The translations under genes were made by a program, and so were the position numbers. The notes beneath the pieces are model-generated. The model saw only the letters and a list, made by a program, of their open reading frames with translations, did no database searches and was not told where the DNA came from. DNA of 36,780 bases from Verrucomicrobiota bacterium (GTDB lineage Bacteria > Verrucomicrobiota > Verrucomicrobiia > Verrucomicrobiales > Akkermansiaceae). This document shows, in pieces, positions 7,709 through 15,415 of the stretch; the first letter of the stretch is position 1, and each line of letters begins with the position of its first letter. The stretch lies in the NCBI GenBank assembly GCA_008932955.1, contig WBXE01000002.1, forward strand, positions 1 to 36,780, read 5' to 3'.

Positions 7709-8635
7709 CTACCCCATGACAGCCCCCGGTTTGAGCCAGTAGAGCACGGCCATTCTAACGGCGATGCCGTTTTCGACCTGATCGTTGATGAGGGAGCGTT
7801 CGTAATCCATGACGGCGTCGCAGAGTTCTACGCCGCGGTTGACCGGACCGGGATGCATGAGATAGAGACCGCGCTCGCGGATCTCGGCAAGGCGCGCGTC
7901 GGTAACGCCGTAGAGCCGGTGGTATTCGCGCAGACTGGGGAAGTATTGCACGTCCTGGCGCTCCATTTGCACGCGCAGCAGATAGACGACGTCCGGTGCC
8001 CAGGCCATCGCCGCCTGATAGTCGGTGAAGCGGCGGATATTTTCCGGACCGGTGCGCGGCACCAACGAGCCGGGCCCGAGATAGGCGACCTCGACGCCGA
8101 TTTTCTTGAGGATGGTACTGGTGGAGCGGGCGACGCGCGAGTGCAGGATATCGCCTACGATAAGGACGCGCTTGCCCGTCGGATCGGGGAATTTTTCCTT
8201 GATGGTGAAGGCATCCAACAACGCCTGGGTGGGGTGAGCGTGGGCACCGTCGCCCGCATTGATCACCGAGGCGCGGGTCAGCTTGGCGATGGTGGCGGGC
8301 AGACCGGAGCGACTGTGGCGAACGATGATAAAATCCGAGCGCATCGCCTGCAAGGTCTCGATAGTTTCCCTAACCGACTCACCTTTGGTGATGGAGGAGT
8401 GAGCGACATCGAAGTTGGTGACATCGGCGGAGAGACGTTTGGCAGCGACCTCGAACGACGAGTGGGTGCGGGTGCTCGCCTCGTAAAACAGCATGAGCAC
8501 GCTCTTACCCTTGAGCGCCGGAACTTTCTTTACCGAGCGGGTGAATAAATCTTTGAATGGAATGGCTTGCTCGAGGAGATGCTCTATTTCCTCGCGCTTG
8601 AGAGACTCGATATCTAGCAAATCTTTATGTGGCAT
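7709..8635 (-). CDS. pyrB: Aspartate carbamoyltransferase catalytic chain
   Basis: This enzyme condenses carbamoyl phosphate with aspartate, the committed step of pyrimidine synthesis. The 308 residues match the usual catalytic chain. The carbamoyl-phosphate site STRT is at 54-57, Lys84 sits in SITKGES, and HPTQ is at 134-137; later come LIVGDILHSRVARS and HPGPVNRGVEL. The Arg common after STRT in E. coli is His here, which varies in the family. The start overlaps the end of the upstream membrane-protein gene by 11 bases, so translation is probably coupled. No pyrI regulatory chain is seen in the window. Confidence 0.97.
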   Translation of the reverse strand: MPHKDLLDIESLKREEIEHLLEQAIPFKDLFTRSVKKVPALKGKSVLMLFYEASTRTHSSFEVAAKRLSADVTNFDVAHSSITKGESVRETIETLQAMRSDFIIVRHSRSGLPATIAKLTRASVINAGDGAHAHPTQALLDAFTIKEKFPDPTGKRVLIVGDILHSRVARSTSTILKKIGVEVAYLGPGSLVPRTGPENIRRFTDYQAAMAWAPDVVYLLRVQMERQDVQYFPSLREYHRLYGVTDARLAEIRERGLYLMHPGPVNRGVELCDAVMDYERSLINDQVENGIAVRMAVLYWLKPGAVMG

Positions 8636-9470
8636 GCCGGAGTTGGGAAAAGTAGTGAATGAGGGCGAAGACGAGGGCGAAAAACCCGATGATGGCGATG
8701 AAGGAGGCGTGGTGGCGCGAGAGGGAATTTCTGATAAAAATGCCCCCCGCGACGACTAATGCTACGAGAGTGCAAGCGGTGAGCAAATGATAGCCGTGGC
8801 TCCAGGCCATGCCGAGGGTATAGGAACCGGTGAGACGCGACAGCCAATCTAGCAACGTTGGTGCGGCGGCACCGCCGATGGCCAGGAGATAGCCGCAGGC
8901 CAGGAGGACGGGGTGAGCGGCGGTTGGAAGCTGATAGGCGCCCTGCGACATAACTGCCATGGCATCGCGGCGGCGGGCCTGCGCTAATTCCTGCGCACTA
9001 TGGCGGCGGAGCGGTAACTGGCCCAGGGCAAGCGGCGCCGTGCTCAATCCGGTTGACTTAGTAGATGGCTTGGCAAAAGACGGCTCCGGGCAGGATGGCC
9101 GGGCCACTTGTGGAGCGGGCATCCTAGCCGGAGCCTGTTCCTGTTTCGTTTCGGCATCGCCTAAGATGATAGCATTGGGCAGGGAGGCCTCGGTGGCGGC
9201 TGGGGACGGCGTAACGCCCAACGCTTGGGGGCGGTGTTCCGAGCGTTTGAACGAACGCGACTGAGGCCGGAGATGCCTCTGCGGCGCAGCATTGTCCGCC
9301 GGCATCATGGCGCTGGGCAGAGGAAGCACGCCTAAACCGTTAGGACCGGTTGCGGGGCTGGGTCGCCCCTCCGCTGCCTGAAGCGCAGGCGGCGACACAG
9401 GAATGCCAAAATTTTCCCGGAGTTTGGCGAGTTCCTCCGGGGATTTTTTACGCAACGGGAGTGGGTTCAT
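8625..9470 (-). CDS. Pro-rich membrane protein of unknown function inside the pyr operon
   Basis: I do not recognise this 281-residue protein. Residues 1-180 are rich in Pro, Ala and charged residues and look disordered. The C-terminal third has three probable membrane helices (about 186-207, 224-246 and 254-275) with a short tail. A motif of the form LPLRxxSxxELAxxR appears twice, at residues 4-18 and 152-166. It is locked into the operon: its ATG overlaps the pyrR stop as ATGA, and its end overlaps pyrB by 11 bases. The layout suggests a tail-anchored or polytopic protein with a long cytoplasmic arm. A link to pyrimidine synthesis is inferred from position only. Confidence 0.8.
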   Translation of the reverse strand: MNPLPLRKKSPEELAKLRENFGIPVSPPALQAAEGRPSPATGPNGLGVLPLPSAMMPADNAAPQRHLRPQSRSFKRSEHRPQALGVTPSPAATEASLPNAIILGDAETKQEQAPARMPAPQVARPSCPEPSFAKPSTKSTGLSTAPLALGQLPLRRHSAQELAQARRRDAMAVMSQGAYQLPTAAHPVLLACGYLLAIGGAAAPTLLDWLSRLTGSYTLGMAWSHGYHLLTACTLVALVVAGGIFIRNSLSRHHASFIAIIGFFALVFALIHYFSQLRHAT

Positions 9471-9997
9471 GGCGATTCATTCGCGATGACGCGAATCTGA
9501 TCCAGCCCGTCGGCTTTTTCCAGGCACACCAACACATGATCGGGGCGCTGGGTACTAAGGGTGATGCCAGTGTAATCGGGCTGAATGGGCAATTCGCGGT
9601 GGCCGCGATCGACGAGGACGGCGAGTTCCACTTTGGCGGGGCGGCCGTAGTCGGAGAGCGCGTCGAGGGCGGCACGGATGGTGCGACCGGTAAACAGCAC
9701 GTCGTCCACCAGGATCACATGAGCCCCTTCGATCGGGAACGGGATATCCGACTCCAGCAGCTTGGGATTTTCGTGAAGTCGCTCGAAATCGTCGCGATAG
9801 AGGGAAATATCAAGACTGCCGAAGCTCAGTTCGCGGTCATCTTCGGCAAGCCGGGTGAGCACGCGCTCGGCCACCTCATCGCCGCGGCGGCGGATACCGA
9901 TGAGGGCAATGGGAGCGCCGGCGGTTTGGGCTCGAATGGCCTCGGCCAAGCGGTCCACGGCGGCGGCAATATCTTCTGCGCTGAGAGTCATGGGCAT
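9467..9997 (-). CDS. pyrR: PyrR: pyr operon regulator / uracil phosphoribosyltransferase
   Basis: A 176-residue protein of the PyrR family, which in other bacteria binds pyr mRNA to control attenuation and has weak uracil phosphoribosyltransferase activity. The PRPP-binding loop is clear in VILVDDVLFTGRTIRAAL, preceded by IALIGIRRRGDEVAERV and LDISLYRDDF, which are typical of PyrR. The start is ATG 9997 (MPMTLSAEDI) or ATG 9991. It lies 11 bases after the purD stop and heads the pyr genes in the common order pyrR-pyrB-pyrC, here with one extra gene inserted. I saw no obvious PyrR-binding attenuator hairpin in the short upstream gap. Confidence 0.93.
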   Translation of the reverse strand: MPMTLSAEDIAAAVDRLAEAIRAQTAGAPIALIGIRRRGDEVAERVLTRLAEDDRELSFGSLDISLYRDDFERLHENPKLLESDIPFPIEGAHVILVDDVLFTGRTIRAALDALSDYGRPAKVELAVLVDRGHRELPIQPDYTGITLSTQRPDHVLVCLEKADGLDQIRVIANESP

Positions 9998-10008
9998 GGT
10001 ACGGGACG

Positions 10009-11262
10009 TTAGGTGAAATGCAGGAGACCGATATCGTGGCGACGTTGGAGTCCTGCAAAGTGAATGCGCCCGGCGGCGGCGTGAGCTTGCTCGACGGCAG
10101 CCGCGCGGGTGGCAGCACCGGCCACCACCGCCAGCACTCGACCGCCATTGGTTTCCCATTGGCCGGCAGGGGTCTGGCGGGTGCCGGAATGATAGATGCG
10201 GGCGTTGCCGCAGGTGTCCAGGCCGGCGATCAGGTCGCCACTGCGGGACGATTCTGGGTAGCCAGCGGAGGCTAGGATGACGCACACGCTCCAGCCCTCA
10301 TCGAAGGTCAACAACTCGGGGCGCAATTGCCCCTGAGCCCCGGCCAGACAGAAGCCGGCCAAATCCCCCTGCACCAGTGGCATGACCGCCTGGCATTCCG
10401 GGTCGCCGAAGCGGCAATTGTATTCGATGACCTGCGGGCCGCTGGGCGTGAGCATGATGCCGAAATAGAGGAACCCCCGGTATGGCAGGTTTTCGCGGCG
10501 CAAGCCGACGACCGTGGGCCGGACGATTTGAGTTTCGATTTGGGCGAGGATTTCCGGGGCGATGAGTTGTCGACTGGCTACCGCGCCCATGCCGCCGGTG
10601 TTTGGGCCGCAGTCGCCCTCGCCGATACGCTTGTAATCGCGGGCCGGCGTGAAAATGAGGTACGAGTCATCCACGACGGCGGCAAACACCGAAACTTCCG
10701 GTCCGGTGAGGCATTGCTCGACGAGCACCCGGCCGTCGCCAAAGCGCCGCTGGGTGAACACTTCGTCAAGGAACTCGCCGGCACTCGCCGCATCCGGGCA
10801 CACCGCGACCCCCTTACCGGCGGCTAATCCATCGAATTTGAGAACCGTAGGATATGCGTCGTCGATGGCGGCCAAGGCCTCAGCCAAGGTGGCGCAGGCG
10901 GTGGCGCGGGCGGTCGGAATGGCGTTGCGCAGCAAAAAGTTCTTGGCAAACTCCTTGCTGGCTTCGAGTTGGGCCGACTCCTTGGGCGGCCCCCAGCAGG
11001 GGATGCCAGCCTTGCCGCAGAGGTTAGCAAGACCTTCTCCCTTAACGAGATAGCTTTCCTCACCCGCCACACAGAGGTCGATGGCGTGGGTTTGCATCCA
11101 TGCAACCAGCGATTCGACGCCATCGGCCGCCACCGCTTGCGCCAACTCGGAAATTGCGTCACTGCCGGGGAAGCAAAACAACGTCGGCCGCGCTGGGGAT
11201 TCTGCCAGTGCCCGTACCAGCGCGTGTTCGCGCCCGCCTTTGCCTACAACCAATATTCTCAT
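10009..11262 (-). CDS. purD: Phosphoribosylamine-glycine ligase
   Basis: This ATP-grasp enzyme joins phosphoribosylamine and glycine to make GAR, the second step of de novo purine synthesis. The 417 residues match the family. The N-terminal motif is GKGGREHA (7-14); the ATP-grasp core holds VLKFDGLAAGKGVAV, GPEVSVFA and the metal-binding end EYNCRFGDPECQ, followed by the C-terminal NGGRVLAVV block. The start ATG 11262 gives the typical MRILVVGKGG. It is the most upstream gene of the nucleotide block and is only 11 bases from pyrR, which puts purine and pyrimidine genes on one likely transcript. Confidence 0.97.
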   Translation of the reverse strand: MRILVVGKGGREHALVRALAESPARPTLFCFPGSDAISELAQAVAADGVESLVAWMQTHAIDLCVAGEESYLVKGEGLANLCGKAGIPCWGPPKESAQLEASKEFAKNFLLRNAIPTARATACATLAEALAAIDDAYPTVLKFDGLAAGKGVAVCPDAASAGEFLDEVFTQRRFGDGRVLVEQCLTGPEVSVFAAVVDDSYLIFTPARDYKRIGEGDCGPNTGGMGAVASRQLIAPEILAQIETQIVRPTVVGLRRENLPYRGFLYFGIMLTPSGPQVIEYNCRFGDPECQAVMPLVQGDLAGFCLAGAQGQLRPELLTFDEGWSVCVILASAGYPESSRSGDLIAGLDTCGNARIYHSGTRQTPAGQWETNGGRVLAVVAGAATRAAAVEQAHAAAGRIHFAGLQRRHDIGLLHFT

Positions 11263-11317
11263 CCGCAGCGGTTATTGCGGAATTTCGCCGCCAATTCAAC
11301 CCCCAATCACGCGAATC

Positions 11318-11515
11318 TCACACAGCGTGGCTGCTGCGTCTCGCGGCAGGCCGTGCCTGCGTGCCTCTGGCCGCAGTGCCCATGCAATGTGAATCAGAGC
11401 GTACGCCTGGCTCTGCCACTTCTCGCTGCCTAGAGATCTCACGGGTTCGCTTCAACAGGAAAACAATGACAACCATCGCCGCGATGACTAACAGGTTAGT
11501 CCACCTCATGGCCAA
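11318..11515 (-). CDS. Small one-helix membrane ORF, tail made of repeat sequence
   Basis: A 65-residue frame starts 38 bases after the slipin stop. Residues 1-22 (MAMRWTNLLVIAAMVVIVFL) form one membrane helix followed by basic residues. The N terminus resembles the membrane anchor of small rhodanese-type proteins, but no rhodanese domain follows. From about residue 40 the coding sequence is shared with an intergenic repeat also found at 36089-36160, so the natural protein may have been cut and given a new end. It could be a real small protein, a truncated remnant or chance. Confidence 0.35.
   Translation of the reverse strand: MAMRWTNLLVIAAMVVIVFLLKRTREISRQREVAEPGVRSDSHCMGTAARGTQARPAARRSSHAV
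11325..11393. repeat. GC-rich dispersed repeat, copy 1
   Basis: GTGGCTGC, GCGTCTCGCGGC (11336-11347) and TGCCCATGC (11377-11385) occur in the same order and strand as at 36089-36160, with different spacing. This mosaic similarity suggests a degenerate mobile or REP-type unit. Confidence 0.55.
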
Positions 11516-11553
11516 AGGCTTACCCCCCTCCCCTGCTGCGGCAAGACCTTTCC

Positions 11554-12333
11554 TCAGCTAGACTTACCTTTGAGGAAAGGTGAAAACAGATCAATGGGCA
11601 CCGGCAGGAACGTGGTTGTGTTGTGCTCGCTGGCAATCTCGCGCATCGTTTGTAGGAAGCGCAGTTGCAGCGCGATGGGCTCCTTGCTGATCATCGCGGC
11701 GGCTTGCACCATTTTCTCGGCCGCTTGAAACTCGCCTTCAGCATTGACGATTTTGGCCCTCCGCTCGCGTTCCGCCTCGGCCTGCTTGGCCATCGCCCGC
11801 TTCATGCTATCGGGCAAGGCCACGTCCTTGATCTCAACCGCGGTCACCTTAATGCCCCACGGCTCGGTCTGGCGATCGATGATCTCCTGCAACTGCAGGT
11901 TGATCGACTCGCGCTGCGCCAGCAAGTCATCCAGTGGAGCCTGGCCCAGCACACTGCGCAAGGTCGTCTGCGCAATGAGCGAGGTGGCTTTCCAAAAATT
12001 CTCCACCTTGACCACCGCAGCGACCGGGTCCACAACCCGGAAATACACCACCGCATCGACGGTGGCCGGCACGTTGTCGCGCGTCATGACCTCCTGCCGG
12101 GCGACGTCAATCGTGACCACCCGCAAGTCCATTTTGACCATGCGATCGACTACCGGAATGAGGAAAATAATCCCGGGCCCCTTTGCATCGAGCACTTTCC
12201 CTAGGCGAAAAATCACCCCGCGCTCGTATTCGCGGAGGATTCGCACGGCTTGCGGCAGAATGATACCTGCCAGAATGATGAGTGGCACCAGCCACGTGGT
12301 GGCGGTGATGAGTTTGGCGATGAGTTCTTCCAT
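11554..12333 (-). CDS. Slipin / SPFH-domain membrane protein
   Basis: A 259-residue stomatin-like protein. A hydrophobic N-terminal segment (about 12-32) anchors it in the membrane. The SPFH domain follows, with REYERGVIFRLGKV, GPGIIFLIPVVD, TRDNVPATVDAVVYFRV and LRSVLGQAPLDDLL, then a coiled-coil stretch rich in Ala, Glu, Arg and Lys (AKQAEAERERRAKI). Such proteins form oligomers that organise membrane domains and are paired with NfeD proteases. Its partner is directly upstream with a 22-base gap, an arrangement like the PH1510-PH1511 pair. Assignment to the slipin group is firm; the cellular role is not known. Confidence 0.93.
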   Translation of the reverse strand: MEELIAKLITATTWLVPLIILAGIILPQAVRILREYERGVIFRLGKVLDAKGPGIIFLIPVVDRMVKMDLRVVTIDVARQEVMTRDNVPATVDAVVYFRVVDPVAAVVKVENFWKATSLIAQTTLRSVLGQAPLDDLLAQRESINLQLQEIIDRQTEPWGIKVTAVEIKDVALPDSMKRAMAKQAEAERERRAKIVNAEGEFQAAEKMVQAAAMISKEPIALQLRFLQTMREIASEHNTTTFLPVPIDLFSPFLKGKSS

Positions 12334-12355
12334 GGCTTTTTGTAGTTAGATGCGT

Positions 12356-13645
12356 TTAGATTCGGGGTGCCGGTTTGGCCTTCACTTGTAAGGTCAGGCC
12401 CTTGACCGCGACAATTTCCACCGGCGCTCCGGCTGCGATAGGCGCGTCGCTGCGAGCGTTCCAGGTCTCGCCCTCGACAAAAACCCTGCCGCCACTCGCA
12501 TCAATCGCTGCCAAGGCGGGAATGATTTTACCTAACAATATTTCACGGCCCGCTCGCACCGGCCGCGCCTGTGCCCGCAACCCGGCACCCACGACAAAGG
12601 TGAAAAAAGCGCTGGTGAGCAGGGTGGCGGGAATGATGTAGGCCAGCGACAGCCGATACACGGGGTCAGCGCGGTCAAAGAGCATGAGCGAGCCAAGAAA
12701 GAACGCGATGGTGCCGCCCAAGGTGAGCACTCCGTGGGTTGGCGCGAAGATGTCCACTACAAACAACAACACCGCCAAGCCAATAAGCGCCAAACCTGCC
12801 ACATTCACCGGCAGGACCGTCGCCATGTACAGCAGCAGCAACAGGGCGATGGCCCCAGCCACTCCCGGCAGGATGGCCCCGGGGTTGCTCAACTCGCCGA
12901 TGATGCCATAAATGGCCACCAGCATCAGGATCATCATTAATTCCGGGCGCGAGAGGCCCTGCAAAATCTGCTCGCGCAGGGTCATCGGGATATCCGTCAC
13001 GACCGCCCCGGCCGTCCCCAGTGCCTGCCCCCGCAGCTCGCGTACATCCATCTGGCGCAGCAAATCGGCCAGATCCGTCGCGACAAGGTCAATGACCTTG
13101 CCATGCAGTGCCTGGCTGGCGGTCAGCGACTCGCTCTTGACCACCGAGGCCACCGCCCACTCGACGTTGCGGCCGCGCTTTTCGGCAATCGAGGCGATAT
13201 AGCTGCTCGCAAAATTCTCCATCTTTTCCTTCATTACGTCGCTGGTCGCCTGCTCACCGCCGGGCCCTATCGCTACTGGATGCGCCGCCCCGATGCTAGT
13301 GCCGGGAGCCATGGCCGCAACCTCAGCCGCGAGCGTGATGAAACAACCCGCGCTGCCGGCCCAAGCCCCGTCGGGCGCCACGTACACCACCGTCGGCACC
13401 TTGGCGGCGTAAAACTTCTGAACAATCTCCTTGGTGGCATCCAGCGAACCGCCGGGAGTGTCCAATTCAATGATCAGACAACGGTCCTGACGTGCGGCGG
13501 ACAGCTCAAGCGCCCGCCCAAGGTAGCTCGCTGTGGCCGGCCCGATCGCGCCCTGGATGCGCACTCTCCCGACTGTTGCTCCCTGCAGGTTCATTGCCGA
13601 CCCGCAAGCCAATCCCGCTAACAAGATGAAAATCCACCGTTTCAT
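12356..13645 (-). CDS. NfeD-family membrane serine protease (ClpP-class)
   Basis: A 429-residue protein with a signal peptide (MKRWIFILLAGLACGSAM), a ClpP-like protease domain, several membrane helices (about 230-350) and a C-terminal OB-fold NfeD domain. LDTPGG is at 61-66, and the likely nucleophile Ser98 sits in GAWAGSAGCFI; a Lys further on would complete a Ser-Lys dyad. Known relatives cleave the C-terminal part of the partner stomatin. I took ATG 13645 because the signal peptide starts there; the frame stays open to 13693. It is transcribed ahead of the slipin gene. Confidence 0.93.
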   Translation of the reverse strand: MKRWIFILLAGLACGSAMNLQGATVGRVRIQGAIGPATASYLGRALELSAARQDRCLIIELDTPGGSLDATKEIVQKFYAAKVPTVVYVAPDGAWAGSAGCFITLAAEVAAMAPGTSIGAAHPVAIGPGGEQATSDVMKEKMENFASSYIASIAEKRGRNVEWAVASVVKSESLTASQALHGKVIDLVATDLADLLRQMDVRELRGQALGTAGAVVTDIPMTLREQILQGLSRPELMMILMLVAIYGIIGELSNPGAILPGVAGAIALLLLLYMATVLPVNVAGLALIGLAVLLFVVDIFAPTHGVLTLGGTIAFFLGSLMLFDRADPVYRLSLAYIIPATLLTSAFFTFVVGAGLRAQARPVRAGREILLGKIIPALAAIDASGGRVFVEGETWNARSDAPIAAGAPVEIVAVKGLTLQVKAKPAPRI

Positions 13646-13954
13646 AGCATTTTGCACAATCCGCGGAATAGCGGATTCGCCGCTTGAATGCAATCACTAA
13701 TCGCGAGATTGAAAATGGCAGCTACCCCTGAGACTGGTGGTACTACTATTTATCTGTCACCATGTAACCCCTGCGTCAGAGGTGGGGGGGGGCGTGAGCC
13801 AAGCTGGATTACGAATACGCCCCAGCGTCTGCCAATTGTGCAGGTTGCAGGCCACTTTCCCCATGGGGTTTTCCGCGCTTGAGTTTCGCCTCGGGCATGC
13901 TTCACTCGGCGGGTCGGGGTTTTTACCCTCCGGCCAATCCGCACCGCACGAACC
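13646..13954. other. Divergent spacer between nfeD and yebC with repeat pieces
   Basis: This 309-base gap has no convincing gene. It holds a 23-base motif at 13743-13765 found exactly, in reverse, at 29513-29535, a run of nine G at 13784-13792, and the ten-base palindrome CCCCATGGGG at 13859-13868. Promoters for both flanking genes must lie here, but no strong consensus pair stands out. Confidence 0.6.
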
Positions 13955-14665
13955 ATGGGAAGAGCCTTTGAATGCCGCCGCCGAGCCAAGGAATCACGTT
14001 GGGCCACCATGTCCAAGGTGTTTCCCAAGCTCGCCAAGTCGATCACCCTTGCCGCCAAAAACGGCGGACCGGATCCCGAAAGCAACGCGCCGCTGCGGGT
14101 AGCGATCAACAACGCCAAGGCCCAGAACCTGTCGCGCGAAAATATCGAGGCGGCCATCAAGCGTGCCGCCGGTAAGGACGCTGCGGACATTTCAGAAGTT
14201 TCCTACGAAGGCAAAGGCCCCCACGGGTCATTGTTTTTCATCGAATGCGCCAGCGACAACACCAACCGTTCGGTGACGAATATGAAGACCATTTTCAACA
14301 AGAACAACGGCCAACTGGTCAACTCCGGCTCGCTGGATTTCATGTTCTCGCGCAAAACCATCATCGAGTTTCCCGTTACCGAAGGCCTTAACCTCGAGGA
14401 AATGGAACTCGAACTCATCGACGCCGGGCTCGAGGAACTGCTCGTTGAGGACGGCATCGTGTCCCTCATCGGCGAATACAGCGCCTTCGCCAGCCTCTGC
14501 CAAGCCGTCGAGCAACTGGGCATCGCCACCCCCAAGGCCAGCCTCCAGCGCCTGCCCAGCCAGCCCATTGAGCTGAGCGAAGAGCAAATGCTCGACGTGG
14601 AGAAAATCCTCGACCGCATTGAGGATGATGACGACGTGCAGGCAGTGTTTACCAACATCGCCTGA
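13955..14665 (+). CDS. yebC: YebC/PmpR family regulatory protein
   Basis: A 236-residue cytoplasmic protein of the YebC family. Members are described as DNA-binding regulators, and some help ribosomes pass proline-rich stretches. The start MGRAFECRRRAKESRW closely follows the family start, then KVFPKLAKSITLAAKNGGPDPESN, NAKAQNLSRENIEAAIKRA, EGKGPHGSLFFIECASDN and NKNNGQLVNSGSLDFMF. The acidic C terminus (LDRIEDDDDVQAVFTNIA) is also typical. tRNA-Pro(UGG) lies 90 bases downstream on the same strand. Confidence 0.96.
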   Translation: MGRAFECRRRAKESRWATMSKVFPKLAKSITLAAKNGGPDPESNAPLRVAINNAKAQNLSRENIEAAIKRAAGKDAADISEVSYEGKGPHGSLFFIECASDNTNRSVTNMKTIFNKNNGQLVNSGSLDFMFSRKTIIEFPVTEGLNLEEMELELIDAGLEELLVEDGIVSLIGEYSAFASLCQAVEQLGIATPKASLQRLPSQPIELSEEQMLDVEKILDRIEDDDDVQAVFTNIA

Positions 14666-14755
14666 GCGGCGGCGGGCGCCTTGCTCACTTTTTTTCAAAT
14701 CCGTGACGGATTAGCTTGCGTACCCGCTCAGCATCCCCGAGTCTGCCGCCCCGCA

Positions 14756-14829
14756 CGGGGCGTAGCTCAGCCTGGTAGAGCGCCTGCTTTGGGAGCAGGA
14801 AGTCGTCAGTTCGAATCTGGCCGCCCCGA
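14756..14829 (+). tRNA. tRNA-Pro (anticodon UGG)
   Basis: A complete cloverleaf can be drawn. Acceptor CGGGGCG (14756-14762) pairs with CGCCCCG (14822-14828), discriminator A is 14829, and anticodon stem CCTGC/GCAGG encloses loop TTTGGGA with TGG at 14790-14792. The T-arm contains GTTCGAATC. The 3' CCA is not encoded, so it must be added after transcription. The first acceptor base C paired with G is usual for bacterial tRNA-Pro. Confidence 0.96.
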
Positions 14830-14854
14830 CTTTTATAATCAATGGGTTAAGGAT

Positions 14855-15265
14855 TCATTGAGTGGCGAGGCTCTCGTGGAGAGAACAGACGGTGAGCCGA
14901 TCATCCAAGGTGTAGGAACGGGTGCGGGGATAAACCACCCACAGCACGTCCAAGGCCATTTCGGTGATCGCCAAATGCATCAAACGGGTGGCGCGCGGAG
15001 CATCGGCCCGCTTGAATTCCACGCCGATGCGACGGCCGGGCATTTCCATCAACAGGTCCAACTCGGAGCCGCTGTGGACCGCGTAGAACCAGGCGTGGTC
15101 GGCTTGCTGCGCCTATAAGATTTCTTCGAGCGCGAAGCCATCCCAAGATGCGCCCAGCTTGGGATGGGTCAGCAGTTCGCCGGAGGTATGAATGCCACTG
15201 AGGCTGCCGAAGATGGCGGAGGCGCAGAAGTAGATTTTTGACAACTTGACGAGGCGTTTGCCCAT
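14855..15265 (-). pseudogene. Broken DUF4143 (AAA ATPase C-terminal) gene
   Basis: Read on the minus strand, about 15265-15116 encodes GKRLVKLSKIYFCASAIFG, LLTHPKLGASWDGFALEEIL, then a TAG stop (15113-15115). The same frame continues as AQQADHAWFYAVHSGSELDLL and VEFKRADAPRATRLM to 14855. These blocks match in order the C-terminal DUF4143 domain of ATPases often encoded in chromosomal islands. The N-terminal AAA+ domain is missing, so this is a truncated remnant with an in-frame stop. It sits directly after a tRNA gene, a common landing place for mobile DNA. Confidence 0.8.
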
Positions 15266-15415
15266 ACGAAATTTTGCAGTGGCATTGCCGAATTTCGAGT
15301 ATTTTAAACCGTGGCAATCAGCACAAGGTCTAGGCTCACCCACATGGTGCATGCCATAAAACGTATAACCCATTGGCAACTATGGGATGTGCTTGAGCGG
15401 ATAGGGAATCGCCCC

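Noticed and set aside
7853..8548. A 231-codon plus-strand frame opposite pyrB
   Set aside because: It is a mirror of pyrB codon bias with no motif of its own.
13784..13792. Run of nine G as a phase-variable switch for yebC
   Set aside because: It lies about 160 bases before the gene and outside any plausible promoter spacer, so there is no support beyond the run itself.
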